A DNA stretch of 48,861 nt from Bacillota bacterium. Its GTDB lineage: Bacteria; Bacillota; Clostridia; Oscillospirales; Acutalibacteraceae. The position numbers and the translations under genes were made by a program. How positions within the stretch are numbered: position 1 is the stretch's first letter; each line of letters starts with the position of its first letter. Positions 31,729 through 40,915 of the stretch are shown here, one piece after another. The notes under the pieces are model-generated. The model saw only the letters and a list, made by a program, of their open reading frames with translations. It did not search any database and was not told the origin of the DNA. The DNA is taken from assembly GCA_023391275.1 (NCBI GenBank), contig JAEWBE010000068.1:1-48861 (forward strand), written 5' to 3'.

Positions 31729-32823
31729 ACCGATTTTCTCCGCGTGATCCAAACAGGTTCTCCATTCAGACTCGGGTGCAGAGTTGGTGAAGTGGTCATG
31801 GTGGTCAACAAAGCCCTCTTTTGCCATATTGTCGGACAGTTGGCTCCCTGGCAGCGGTTGTGCCTTCAGGCAGGCGTCCGCACAGGCCTGATCCAATGCC
31901 AGCGGATCAAAGGATGCGAACATACCTAAATTTGGCAGAATGGGTGCACCATTTTCCCCATGACAGTCACAGTTGGGGGATACGTCCACCACAAGGGAAA
32001 TATGGAAATTGGGACGGCCATCCACTACCGCCTTGGTATATTCCGCCATGCGGCAGTTCAGCAGCGCGTTGGCAGCGGAATCGTTGAACTCGATCGCGTC
32101 GAAATTGCACGCGCCCAAGCAGCGCCCGCAGCCGACGCAGTTGTCATAATTCACCTTCATCTTCTTTTTGGCGTCGTCAAACGCCAATCCTCCATTGGCA
32201 CACTCCCTCTGACACCTGCGGCAGCCCCGGCACTTTTCTGGAACGATATCCGGCTTGCCGCCGCTGTGCTGCTCCGTTTTTCCAGCGCGGGAGCCGCAGC
32301 CCATGCCGATGTTCTTGATGGTACCGCCAAAGCCAGTCATCTCATGCCCCTTGAAGTGGGTCAGACTGATGAAAACATCTGCATCCATGATAGCCCGGCC
32401 GATTTTGGCCTCCTTCACATATTCTCCGCCCAGGACAGGTACTGCGATATCGTCGGTACCCTTAAGCCCGTCGCCGATTAGTATGGGGCAGCCCACTGTC
32501 AGTGGTGTAAAACCGTTTTCCCATGCGCATTCCAAATGCTCCAGGGCATTTTTTCGGCTGCCGGGGTACATGGTGTTGCAGTCGGTTAAAAAGGGCCTTC
32601 CGCCCAACTCCTTTACCGTGTCGGCCACAGCTCTGGCATAATTGGGACGAAGATAGCTGATGTTTCCCAACTCGCCAAAATGCATCTTGATGGCGACAAA
32701 CTTGCCATCCATATCAATCTGCCCGATACCGGCTTTTTTAACTAATTTCTTCAGTTTGGTGGGCAGTCCGTCACCGAAAGGAATCGTACGGAAATCTGTA
32801 AAATAGACCTTTGCTTTCTCCAT
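31693..32823 (-). CDS. DUF362-family protein with two 4Fe-4S motifs
   Basis: The 376-residue protein has a DUF362 region (AIKMHFGELGN, DCNTMYPGSRKNALEH, THFKGHEMTGFGGTIKNIGM) and two ferredoxin-type CxxCxxCxxxC motifs near residues 200 and 230 (CRGCRRCQREC, CVGCGRCLGAC). It is likely a cytoplasmic iron-sulfur redox protein of unknown reaction. The ATG at 32823 is chosen over 32829 because AGGAG then lies nine rather than three bases upstream. A MerR-type promoter lies about 90 bases upstream. It is the only intact gene in the 31.1-34.2 kb remnant zone. Confidence 0.85.
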   Translation of the reverse strand: MEKAKVYFTDFRTIPFGDGLPTKLKKLVKKAGIGQIDMDGKFVAIKMHFGELGNISYLRPNYARAVADTVKELGGRPFLTDCNTMYPGSRKNALEHLECAWENGFTPLTVGCPILIGDGLKGTDDIAVPVLGGEYVKEAKIGRAIMDADVFISLTHFKGHEMTGFGGTIKNIGMGCGSRAGKTEQHSGGKPDIVPEKCRGCRRCQRECANGGLAFDDAKKKMKVNYDNCVGCGRCLGACNFDAIEFNDSAANALLNCRMAEYTKAVVDGRPNFHISLVVDVSPNCDCHGENGAPILPNLGMFASFDPLALDQACADACLKAQPLPGSQLSDNMAKEGFVDHHDHFTNSAPESEWRTCLDHAEKIGLGTRNYELIVV

Positions 32824-32913
32824 TTTCATTCACTCCTGTTTTGAAATTCATCTATATGTGCCAATAAGTCATGGTTCGCGGTACTTAATGGGGCTGACCA
32901 TGCCCTCGGTAGA

Positions 32914-32944
32914 ATTATACACGTTAGAGTGAACTTTAAGTCAA
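32914..32944 (-). promoter_or_regulatory. MerR-type promoter/operator of the DUF362 gene
   Basis: On the minus strand TTGACT (32944-32939) and TATAAT (32919-32914) are separated by 19 bases, two more than optimal, and the spacer holds an imperfect AAAGTT-CACTCT-AACGTG dyad. This over-long spacer with dyad is the hallmark of MerR-family activated promoters. No merR gene is in the window. Confidence 0.7.
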
Positions 32945-32959
32945 GAGGAACATGGAAAA

Positions 32960-33306
32960 TCTTTTTGTATTGCTTTTGTCTTCCAAAGGGTACCACGCGC
33001 TCCGCATATTCCGTAAATGGATCGGTCCTTGCAACAGGATACGGCACGGCGCTGTTTATTTTCGTATTCGGTAAGCGAGTGCTTAAACTCGTTATACCGG
33101 TCTTCGCTGATCTGCCCCTTGTGGAATCGCTCCTCAACCGATGCCTCTATCTTCTTTAGCCTCTTATACCGGCTGTCGATATCAGAAATTTCTTCACCCA
33201 TTGAAATGCGTTTGAGTCGATCATAGGAAGATGCATAATTGAGCAGCATTCCATTTTTGATACAGCCTGCAGATCTGCCGTAAAAATATGCTGCACCTGG
33301 TTCCAA
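32960..33306 (-). pseudogene. Charged coiled-coil-like fragment, unassigned
   Basis: A minus-strand frame encodes a Lys/Glu-rich helical stretch (RISMGEEISDIDSRYKRLKK, then EERFHKGQISEDRYNEFKHS). Helical, coiled-coil-like composition is visible but I do not recognise a family. No ribosome site is seen. It may belong to the same decayed element as the frame at 33156-33450. Confidence 0.25.
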
Positions 33307-33450
33307 ATATCCATAACTGGAAAAGCGTCAAAGCTGTCAAACCACGCCTGCAGGGCAGGAATACATTCATCCGCCGTTTTCGCCATTGTCCAAAGAATGT
33401 TGTACATAGCTTCCAAGCTTAATTTGGTGTAATTATAGTCCATGTATTTT
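33156..33450 (-). pseudogene. Unassigned fragment, possibly phage-derived
   Basis: A minus-strand frame contains YNYTKLSLEAMYNILWTMAK, then ADECIPALQAWFDSFDAFPV, then a short tail that drifts out of frame. The pattern resembles small phage tail-assembly proteins from clostridial prophages, but this is from memory of the general pattern and is weak. The upstream part overlaps the antisense integrase remnant, so at most a fragment is real. Confidence 0.25.
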
Positions 33451-33459
33451 TGAAAAGGT

Positions 33460-33680
33460 GATATGTTCAACCGGATTTTAAAATTAGCAAACAGAGAACA
33501 CGCCAATTTCCATGCGCTGCGGCATACTTTCGCCACACGGGTAAATAGAGCGGTGTACCGATTAAGGCCGCCAGCGACATTCTAGGGCATGCCACAGTAC
33601 AATTAACTATGGATTTATATTGCCACTCGTCGATGGATTTAAAGTGTGAAGTAGTTAATAAAATGGCAGATTTGTGGTAG
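33460..33680 (+). pseudogene. Tyrosine recombinase (integrase) C-terminal remnant with frameshift
   Basis: The first frame reads FNRILKLANREHANFHALRH then TFATR, carrying the RHxxR-region box of tyrosine recombinases. About 25 bases later a +1 shift is needed to continue as SGVPIKAASDILGHATVQLT and MDLYCHSS, the LGH...Y box with catalytic tyrosine (DLYCHS), ending at a TAG at 33678-33680. An in-frame stop near the shift confirms it is dead. It lies 70 bases from a tRNA-Met half, typical of an integrase next to its attachment site. Confidence 0.8.
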
Positions 33681-33704
33681 TATTATTTTAAAACGCTCTT
33701 GTGA

Positions 33705-33741
33705 AAAACAGGCTAAATTCTTAACGAATTTAGCCTGTTTT
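33705..33741. terminator. Bidirectional terminator hairpin beside tRNA-Met half
   Basis: AACAGGCTAAATTC and GAATTTAGCCTGTT pair perfectly around a TTAAC loop, extended by A-T pairs to about 16 bp. T-rich tracts follow on both strands, so it can end the integrase transcript (plus) or a tRNA-Met transcript (minus). Confidence 0.75.
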
Positions 33742-33751
33742 CATAAAATTT

Positions 33752-33801
<50 letters not shown>

Positions 33802-34188
33802 TTTTTTCTTTTCCGCTGTCTCTTACGCTATGTCAAAAACTGCATTACAATGCCCTCTTCAGTTTGTTACCTACCGTACCGTTCCGCATCTCGATCCATT
33901 TTTTCCAAGCCTTCTTGAACAAAAGTTGAACACAGTATTGTGTACTGTTCTGTTCCAAACTCTCGAAGCACCCTAACTCCATTACTGATTTTGCAGATTG
34001 CTAAATGATAGAAAATATAAATTTATGCACCGGAGATTAAATGACTGGTCTCCATGGCGATGTCCAAGTCCAGCTCGGCGTATCACTGTTCCATGCTATC
34101 GTCAGCCATATTTGGTTCCTCGGAGCATAGCTTGGATAAAATACACTCCACCTGTCTCCACAGTACATATATGTTGTCCCGCTACCAC
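33802..34188. other. Region without recognisable gene
   Basis: Short frames occur on both strands, including a minus-strand stretch ending KAWKKWIEMRNGTVGNKL near 33860 that could be the tail of a lost mobile-element protein. No start, ribosome site or known motif supports a gene. Confidence 0.35.
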
Positions 34189-34575
34189 TCACAATAGGGA
34201 GTACAAAATCATATTGTGCTTTGAATCCGGTATCATCATCTGTTCCCGAACAGCTGATAGAAGTAAATTGCTACTCCCCAATCCAGTAATAATAATTATT
34301 TTTTTAAATAAATCAATTCCTTTGATTTGACCCGGGATATCAAAAGTTTTTATTCTTATTCCCACTTTATCATCAGGTCCCATTCCCCAGATTACACAGC
34401 CGTTTCCGTTGGGGCCATCCCAATTGCTGGTCGTAAAATAGTTTTTTCCGTTTTCTGAATACATGCTCATATCATGGAACGGATAGCCGTCTGGTGCATA
34501 ATGTCCCTGCCAGGTATAATCCCCGTCTATGGTGGAACAGGTTACCCAGCCGATTTCATTATTGCCTAAGACCAT
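34189..34575 (-). pseudogene. GH43-like beta-propeller fragment
   Basis: The 128-residue frame contains GDYTWQGHYAPDGYPFHDMS followed by MYSENGKNYFTTSNWDGPNG and CVIWGMGPDD. This W/D-rich blade pattern, with an (S/H)DM-acid-rich turn, resembles family 43-type glycoside hydrolases. It is far shorter than those enzymes (usually 300 or more residues), lacks a signal peptide, and its C-terminal half has no recognisable pattern. Treated as a remnant; an unrelated small protein cannot be excluded. Confidence 0.4.
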
Positions 34576-35088
34576 AGTATTAACATCCTGCCATTCGTTC
34601 AGCGATACCCATTTTTTGTATATTGTGAGTAGAACAGCGCCGGTGCAGTATTTTCTATTCTACTGATAATGCTCCATCATACAAATTCTTTATTATTATA
34701 TGAATCAATCCGGAATTAAATTGCATTTTCAATTTTTTTCGGTATCATAATAAAATGTATAGACATTGCAGTTATCTGCATTTAATAAAGGGACTGCCTC
34801 TTTATCGGAACACACTTTTAGAAGACTTTTTTGCATCGGACATAGACACTTTCCGAAACAGCCATTTTTTACTCTCAAATTCGGGAACGCGCCAATATAC
34901 ATCTTGTCTTTTTTTCAATAGTCATTGGTCTGCTTCCTTATTCGTTAATTATTTTACTATCTTCGAGGTAGTAAAGTATCACACTTAAGCATTTTTCGCA
35001 CAGTGTAAAAAGGCCGAATCTCTGTAACTGTAAAAAGCAAATATGTTATATCTGATTATAAAGGTCATGTGCAGCACTACAAGAAAGT
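34576..35088. other. AT-rich region without recognisable gene
   Basis: Only short frames without ribosome sites are seen. No clear terminator for the glycerate kinase gene is visible downstream of 35089. Confidence 0.4.
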
Positions 35089-36243
35089 TTAGCTATTTCG
35101 ACAGGATTTTCTCTGCTCCACTGCGCGTATCAAGCGTAAAATATCTTCAAATGCAGTGGAAAAGTCTTGGCGGCTGCGTGTTTTCGCAATTGAAAACGGA
35201 ACCGCCATACGGTTGATACTAAATATCGCCGTTACTCCCATATTATACGCCTCCATAGCGTCATCCTCAACATCTCCAACAATGGCGTAAACCGGCACTC
35301 CCTGTTTAACGGCCCGTTTGGAAACTCCAATAACAGCCTTTCCACGCAGACTCTGACCGTCAATACGGCCTTCGCCGGTAAATACAGCATCCGCATCCTG
35401 AATCTTTTCGTCAAAATGTAATACATCCAACACTGTTTCAATACCAGACCTCAATTTTGCACCTAGGAATGCCACTACCCCGGCACCGAGAGCACCTGCG
35501 GCGCCCGAACCTGGAAGTAAAGCAACGCTTGGAATTTTCAGGCTCGATTGTATTACGACATCCAAAGCCTCAAGTTGACGATCAAGTTCTTGCACCATTG
35601 TTTTATCCGCCCCTTTCTGCGGTCCAAAAACATATGCCGCACCCGTCGGGCCGTACATGGGGTTTTCTACATCACACATTGCGGTAAGTTCCACCCCTTG
35701 AAGAAGTTTCTTGGCACCGGAAATGTCAATACAGGAAATCCGGTCAAGCGTACCGCCAACAGGAATAAATTCATTTCCCTGTCGATCAAGGAATTTCACG
35801 CCCAACGCGGCGGCACAGCCACAGCCACCATCGTTGGTACAACTCCCCCCCATTCCAAGTATTACACGCTTGGCACCATGTTCCACCGCATGCAGAATCA
35901 ATTCGCCAACTCCATACGTTGTCGTTTTGGAAGGATCCATATGATTCTCAACCATCGGCAGACTGGCTGCAGCGGCCATTTCAACAACAGCAAGATCATC
36001 AAATCGACCGTAAAACCCATTGACCGAGTCCATATATGGTCCTTTCACAATAAGGTTAACAAGTTCCCCATCCATTGCGTGCAGAAAACACGAAACTGTA
36101 CCTTCCCCGCCGTCCGCAACGGGCAATGTCACCGTTTCACAGTCGGGAAAAATCTTTTGCACTTTTTCTGCTGCAATACTGCAAATTTCTATCGAGTCAA
36201 GAGAACCTTTAAAAGAGTCAGGAATAATTATACATTTTCTCAA
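35089..36243 (-). CDS. Glycerate kinase (GarK/GlxK type)
   Basis: The 384-residue protein has the type 1 glycerate kinase pattern: PDSFKGSLDSIEICSIAAEK at the start, PVADGGEGTV, GMGGSCTNDGGCGCAAALG and GEGRIDGQSLRGKAVIGV. It phosphorylates D-glycerate with ATP, usually to 2-phosphoglycerate, feeding glycolysis in the cytoplasm. TAAGGGGGA lies before the ATG. It follows rpoN on the same strand after a 398-base gap, so co-regulation with the dha/liv operon is possible but not shown. It could finish a pathway in which a C3 aldehyde is oxidised to glycerate. Confidence 0.9.
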   Translation of the reverse strand: MRKCIIIPDSFKGSLDSIEICSIAAEKVQKIFPDCETVTLPVADGGEGTVSCFLHAMDGELVNLIVKGPYMDSVNGFYGRFDDLAVVEMAAAASLPMVENHMDPSKTTTYGVGELILHAVEHGAKRVILGMGGSCTNDGGCGCAAALGVKFLDRQGNEFIPVGGTLDRISCIDISGAKKLLQGVELTAMCDVENPMYGPTGAAYVFGPQKGADKTMVQELDRQLEALDVVIQSSLKIPSVALLPGSGAAGALGAGVVAFLGAKLRSGIETVLDVLHFDEKIQDADAVFTGEGRIDGQSLRGKAVIGVSKRAVKQGVPVYAIVGDVEDDAMEAYNMGVTAIFSINRMAVPFSIAKTRSRQDFSTAFEDILRLIRAVEQRKSCRNS

Positions 36244-36641
36244 ACTGAATCCCCCTTAAATTTGATCTGTTTATGTTGCAGATAAATAAATTGTAACATC
36301 TTAATATATACCACCTCATAAAACCTTTTGTATCCTCCATCCTTACGGATGCAGGCGTTTTACGAACATTCAGACTTTCAGCAGTTTCTGCAATGCTTTC
36401 TCTCCGCTGCAATATGCGCCCAGACTGCCAATCAGTTCTTCAAATTTATTGCTGAAGTCATGCGAACGCACCTTTAAATACGACTGTTGAGATCAAAAAA
36501 CAACAAAACAGAGCGACAACTTAAAATTAAAGAATGAAATTTTGAATCGCTCTATCTATTAATCAGTTTGGTCCAAAGCCGACACTAGCCAATGATAAAA
36601 AGGAATAATACTTCCTCTTCATGAATATCTCCGCTGTTTGC
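36244..36641. other. Intergenic region upstream of glycerate kinase
   Basis: A minus-strand frame near 36383-36480 (SHDFSNKFEELIGSLGAYCS then GEKALQKLLKV) lacks a start and may be the tail of a lost gene. No good promoter or -24/-12 element was seen. Confidence 0.35.
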
Positions 36642-37982
36642 CTAATAGGCTTTTCGCCTGCCGGAAGGCTGAATATTCAACATTTCCCGGTATTTAGCAA
36701 CGGTCCTGCGGGAGATTGCAATTCCGTCACGCTCCAAAATTTCAGAAATCTCCTGGTCAGAAAATGGTTTTTGCGTGTCTTCGCTGCAGATGACCTTCTC
36801 CAACCGTTCCATCACTACTTCCTTTGAAGCATCGCCAACGCTTCTGGAAAAGAAGCTGCTCAGTGCGAAATTCCCCCACTTGCATTGAAGGTATTTGCCG
36901 CTGATGGCACGGCTGACAGTGGAAGAATGCATTTGCAGCTGATCCGCCACATCCGCCAGAATCATGGGGTGTAGATTCCCTGGTCCAGAACGAAAAAAAT
37001 CGCTCTGCTTTTCCAAAATTACTTCAATGCAAAGAAGAATTGTCTTTTCGCGCTGCTGTGTACAGTGGATCAGCCATTCAGACTGCCGGAGTTTATTGAT
37101 AATATACTGTGTGATTTCCTTATTTTCGCTGCCAATCAGGTTCCGGTAATAGGAATTAATGATAATTCTAGGCTGATTATAATCATTGAAAATGATTTCA
37201 AACTTTTCACCCACACATTCAATGAAAATATCTGGTACGATATATGGGGTGAGGCCGTGCGAAAAAAATCCGTTCCCGGGCTTGGGATTCAGGCTTAGGA
37301 GAATTCCCCTCGCTTCTTTAATCTGCTCAAGGCTCACATTGAGGATCTTGGCCAGCTTTGAGAGCTGATTTTTGGCCAAAAGCTCCAGATGGTCGCTGAT
37401 AATCTTTTCCAGCATCGGGCAGGGTTCTTCCATCCTTTTAACCTGAAGCAGCAGACATTCCTGCAAATTCCTTGCTCCCACGCCTGCCGGATCCATCTGC
37501 TGTACCAGATTCAGCGCCCACTGAAACCTTCCCCCGCTGAGTCTCATTCTCTTCTCCACCAGACTGTCATTCGGCGTTAGATAACCATTCTCATCCAGAT
37601 TTTCTATTAGGAAGCGAACGGATTTTTCCAGCTCTTTTGGCAACCTGAGCGCAGATAGTTGAAACAACAATGTCTCATGAAGGCTGTCGCTCTGGTTCTG
37701 GTCTACAAACGGCAGATTCACTTCCTCCAGAGCATAACTCGAGGCACTAATGGACCCGTCGCTGTTCATTCGTTCAAGCCATTCCAGTTTTTTCAGCTTA
37801 TCATCCGTGGCATTTTCCGACACATCCCCATATTGCAGCTCAATCAAAGGATTCTCCAACGCAACCTGTTGAATATAACTGTTTAATGACAGCGTGTCCA
37901 TCTGTAAAATTTCCAGCGCTTGCTGCATTTTGGGAGACATGGTCAGTTTTTGCTGTTGTGATAAAGTTATCATTGATTTCAT
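36642..37982 (-). CDS. rpoN: RNA polymerase sigma-54 factor
   Basis: The 446-residue protein has region I (Gln/Leu-rich QQQKLTMSPKMQQALEILQM), a core-binding region with NGYLT and DPAGVGARNLQECLLLQ, a helix-turn-helix (MHSSTVSRAISGKYLQ) and the C-terminal RpoN box ISRRTVAKYRE. This is full length for Firmicutes. It reads -24/-12 promoters with an AAA+ activator. It lies downstream of livF on the same strand, and the activator gene at 46135 plus a perfect -24/-12 site lie within 10 kb, so this locus carries its own sigma-54 system. The start at 37982 has AGGAAC ten bases upstream; 37973 is an alternative. Confidence 0.93.
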   Translation of the reverse strand: MKSMITLSQQQKLTMSPKMQQALEILQMDTLSLNSYIQQVALENPLIELQYGDVSENATDDKLKKLEWLERMNSDGSISASSYALEEVNLPFVDQNQSDSLHETLLFQLSALRLPKELEKSVRFLIENLDENGYLTPNDSLVEKRMRLSGGRFQWALNLVQQMDPAGVGARNLQECLLLQVKRMEEPCPMLEKIISDHLELLAKNQLSKLAKILNVSLEQIKEARGILLSLNPKPGNGFFSHGLTPYIVPDIFIECVGEKFEIIFNDYNQPRIIINSYYRNLIGSENKEITQYIINKLRQSEWLIHCTQQREKTILLCIEVILEKQSDFFRSGPGNLHPMILADVADQLQMHSSTVSRAISGKYLQCKWGNFALSSFFSRSVGDASKEVVMERLEKVICSEDTQKPFSDQEISEILERDGIAISRRTVAKYREMLNIQPSGRRKAY

Positions 37983-38404
37983 AGGATGTGATGTTCCTTT
38001 CCAGGTTCCGTGGCATTAGAAATTCCCTATCGATTTCAATAAAACCACCTTATCACTATTATACTAATCAGTAAATGAACACAATGAATCATAATGACAT
38101 TTTATTTTAGTTTACGACAACAATCGTGGTACTACCATGGGATGCATGAATTTGATACGAATCATCATTAAATGAAGCTTGTAAAGTCTTTTCATGGCGA
38201 AACGACTGCAGCATAGATACAAAAACAGCTTGAAAAGCACAGAAGCGGGAACGTATTAGGGCGAAAGTGCCCGTTTCCATTCTCGCTTTGAACTTGCATG
38301 TACTTTCCTGATTCGCAGAAAAGCAGAGACACAGACCTCCGTACAGAGCTCCTGCCGAAATTATTGCCTACTGAAACCGGCTGGTTCAAATCATAATAAA
38401 TTTA
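37983..38404. other. Intergenic region between livF and rpoN
   Basis: I find no gene here. A 65-codon minus-strand frame at 38192-38389 has no ribosome site or motif. The 422-base spacing suggests rpoN has its own promoter, but none is obvious. Confidence 0.4.
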
Positions 38405-39148
38405 TCAACTTGTGTATTTTTTGTGCTCTCTCGCCAGTTTGCCGAGGTACGCCTGAACGACTCTCTCATCATGCTTCATGACTTCAGACTTACCCTGCAT
38501 AATGATGTTTCCCTGGTCAATAACATAAGTATAGTTCGAAATGTTCATTGCAAGGCGTGCGTTTTGCTCAACAAGAAGCACTGTCATCCCTTGCTTGTTG
38601 ATTTCCACAATTTTTTCAAACAATTCCGAAACAACAACAGGTGCAAGTCCCATGGAGGGCTCGTCAAGCATTAAAACACGCGGCCGCGCCATCATTGCAC
38701 GACCGATTGCAAGCATCTGCTGCTCACCACCGGACAAACTCCATCCCAACTGATTTCTACGTTCCTTTAGACGCGGAAACAGCGCATAGACCTCTTCAAT
38801 TTCTTTATTATACGGTTTATTTCCAAAAAATCCATGCCAATTTATGGTTCCTACTTCAAGATTTTGTTCCACTGTAAGACCTGGGAAAATGTGGCGACCT
38901 TCCGGTACATGCACAATTCCCATCTTCGCAATATAACGCGAATTTTTTGAAACTATATCCGAGTTTTGTTCAAAAATAATAGAGCCCGTATGCCGGATCA
39001 TTCCGGAAATTGACTTTAACAAGGTTGTTTTTCCTGCGCCATTGCTGCCAATAAGGCAAGTAATTTTGCTTTTTTCAATTTCCATGTCAAGGCCCTGCAA
39101 TGCTTCCACCTGCCCATAATAAGCATGCAAATTATCAATTTTAATCAT
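38405..39148 (-). CDS. livF: Branched-chain amino acid-type ABC transporter ATPase
   Basis: The 247-residue ATPase has Walker A GSNGAGKTTLLK, signature LSGGEQQML and Walker B VLMLDEPSMGL, with the LivF-type FPGLTVEQNLEVG segment. The ATG at 39148 has GGAGGAA upstream and overlaps the livG stop by 8 bases; a longer frame to 39247 would lie inside livG. It pairs with LivG to drive the LivHM channel. It is the last gene of the sigma-54 operon. The HAAT family imports amino acids, amides and other small polar solutes, so the substrate is open. Confidence 0.9.
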   Translation of the reverse strand: MIKIDNLHAYYGQVEALQGLDMEIEKSKITCLIGSNGAGKTTLLKSISGMIRHTGSIIFEQNSDIVSKNSRYIAKMGIVHVPEGRHIFPGLTVEQNLEVGTINWHGFFGNKPYNKEIEEVYALFPRLKERRNQLGWSLSGGEQQMLAIGRAMMARPRVLMLDEPSMGLAPVVVSELFEKIVEINKQGMTVLLVEQNARLAMNISNYTYVIDQGNIIMQGKSEVMKHDERVVQAYLGKLAREHKKYTS

Positions 39149-39899
39149 CGAGGTTCCTCCCGAGATAAGCTTCGATAACCTCTTGGTTCGAAGCGATTTC
39201 TGCCGGCACGCCGTTTGCAATGACCTTTCCAAAACATAAAACAACAATATGCTGGCAAATATTCATAATCATATCCATAGAATGTTCAATGAGTAAAACA
39301 CCGATTCCACGTTGTTTCGCCGCCAGATTCAGAAGCGCCATAGCGTTTTCAATCTCTTTGTTGTTTAGTCCCGCTGCAGGCTCATCAACCAGCATAATCC
39401 GAGGGTGAGCCAACATTGAACGTATAATTTCAAGTAGTTTTCTCTGGCCATAAGGAAGCGCAGAAATATCGTCGTCCCATTGGAAGGTAAATCCGGCCAG
39501 TTCCATCAATTCATCCAGTTCATGCTGAAAATCCGAGCCTTTGAAACCGAGGTAGCTTTTTATATAGCCCAGTTGATCGCCCAAATCTGTGCCAAGTAAA
39601 AGATTGTCGCGGATGCTGGAGCGCTGAAGAAAACGCGGAGTCTGAAAGGTTCTTCCCAGCCCCATGCGCGCACGGTTATAGGATGGTACACGAGTAACAT
39701 CTACCTCGTCTATAAATACAGAGCCGCTGTCCGGCGTATAAATGCCACTGATAAGATTCATCAAAGTACTTTTTCCGGCTCCGTTCGGCCCGATCAACCC
39801 ATGAACTTCGCTCGGCATTACGGAAAACGTTACATCTTCCGCCGCAGTTACGCCGCCGAAATGTTTGCTAATTCCATCCAGTCTTAAAATGGGATTCAT
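39141..39899 (-). CDS. livG: Branched-chain amino acid-type ABC transporter ATPase
   Basis: The 252-residue protein has Walker A GPNGAGKSTLMN, an RTFQTPRFLQRSSIRDNLLL segment typical of LivG, PYGQRKLLEI as signature-like sequence (LPYGQ in place of LSGGQ, as in LivG) and Walker B IMLVDEPAAGL. Its ATG overlaps the livM TGA as ATGA, indicating translational coupling. It works as a heterodimer with LivF. Confidence 0.92.
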   Translation of the reverse strand: MNPILRLDGISKHFGGVTAAEDVTFSVMPSEVHGLIGPNGAGKSTLMNLISGIYTPDSGSVFIDEVDVTRVPSYNRARMGLGRTFQTPRFLQRSSIRDNLLLGTDLGDQLGYIKSYLGFKGSDFQHELDELMELAGFTFQWDDDISALPYGQRKLLEIIRSMLAHPRIMLVDEPAAGLNNKEIENAMALLNLAAKQRGIGVLLIEHSMDMIMNICQHIVVLCFGKVIANGVPAEIASNQEVIEAYLGRNLDD

Positions 39900-40903
39900 T
39901 TCATGTGTACCTCCTTTGCACTTTCGCCAGATTTACGCGATTTGTTCAGCTTTTTGCAAAAAATAGACGCAAGGCCTGAAATTCCCATTGGCATAAATAT
40001 CATCAGAAGAATAACACTGACGCCGTAAATCAGCTGAAGATACATTTGCATACTTCTGAGCCATTCTGGGAGCATAGTAACTAGGATCGACCCTACAAAG
40101 ATTCCCGCCGTATTGTTAACGCCTCCAAGCATGGCCATAATAATATACGAAGTAGCACGTTCAAATGTAAACATATCTGAGGATACAAACTGACTGTGCA
40201 TTGCATAAAGGGCACCCGAGATTGCAGCCAGGACACCTGCAATCGTAAATGCAATAACCTTTGTCAAATAGACATTTACGCCCAGCGTATATGCCGCTGT
40301 TTCGTTGTCTCTGATTGAGGCGAGCGAACGACCCAATTGCGTACTCCGAATGCGTTCCACAAGCAGGGCAACAATTAGCACAATTCCACACAGTACATAA
40401 AACCAAGCCTTGCGCTCAACAATTGGATGCCCAAGCAGGCTCAGAGTCTGTATTCCTGAAATGCCGTCCGGACCACCGAAAACCTGTCTGTAATTTGAGT
40501 AAAAACACCATGCCACCTGGACAAGACCAATGGTCGCGAAAGTAAAGTATGTGCCCTTCAACTTTAGCAGGATGGCTCCGATGCCAAACGCCAGAACACC
40601 CGAAAGAAGGATGGTCAGCAAAAGTGCAACACCGGTGTCCATCCAGAACCCAAGACGGCCGGAACACATGTTGGCGGTAAAATATGCCCCAACACCCATA
40701 AAGGCGACTGCCGAAAAAGCTAGCTGCCCGCCCATGCCGAGCATGATAGAAATTCCATAGGTTGCAATACAGTATATCAGAGCAAGATTCAGGATCATCT
40801 GAGAATAGTCTTGATTCAGGTTTGGAGCCACTATTACAAAGACTGCTGTGGCCAGAAAAATCATTAGAGTGGATGGTTTGATTTTCAATTTAATTTTTTT
40901 CAT
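39896..40903 (-). CDS. livM: Branched-chain amino acid-type ABC permease LivM
   Basis: The 335-residue membrane protein has LivM features: GMGGQLAFSAVAFMGVGAYF early, and a C-terminal half with RSTQLGRSLASIRDNETAAY and GVNNTAGIFVGSILVTMLP. About nine to ten membrane segments are visible. It lies 12 bases after livH and overlaps livG. It forms the channel with LivH. Confidence 0.92.
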   Translation of the reverse strand: MKKIKLKIKPSTLMIFLATAVFVIVAPNLNQDYSQMILNLALIYCIATYGISIMLGMGGQLAFSAVAFMGVGAYFTANMCSGRLGFWMDTGVALLLTILLSGVLAFGIGAILLKLKGTYFTFATIGLVQVAWCFYSNYRQVFGGPDGISGIQTLSLLGHPIVERKAWFYVLCGIVLIVALLVERIRSTQLGRSLASIRDNETAAYTLGVNVYLTKVIAFTIAGVLAAISGALYAMHSQFVSSDMFTFERATSYIIMAMLGGVNNTAGIFVGSILVTMLPEWLRSMQMYLQLIYGVSVILLMIFMPMGISGLASIFCKKLNKSRKSGESAKEVHMK

Positions 40904-40915
40904 TTTTTCACACCT

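Noticed and set aside
31693..32829. Longer start for the DUF362 protein at 32829
   Set aside because: The AGGAG site is only three bases before that ATG; the ATG at 32823 has normal spacing.
37990..38030. TGGCAT-like sequence upstream of rpoN as a sigma-54 promoter
   Set aside because: It is on the plus strand, opposite to rpoN, and the -12 GC element is missing.
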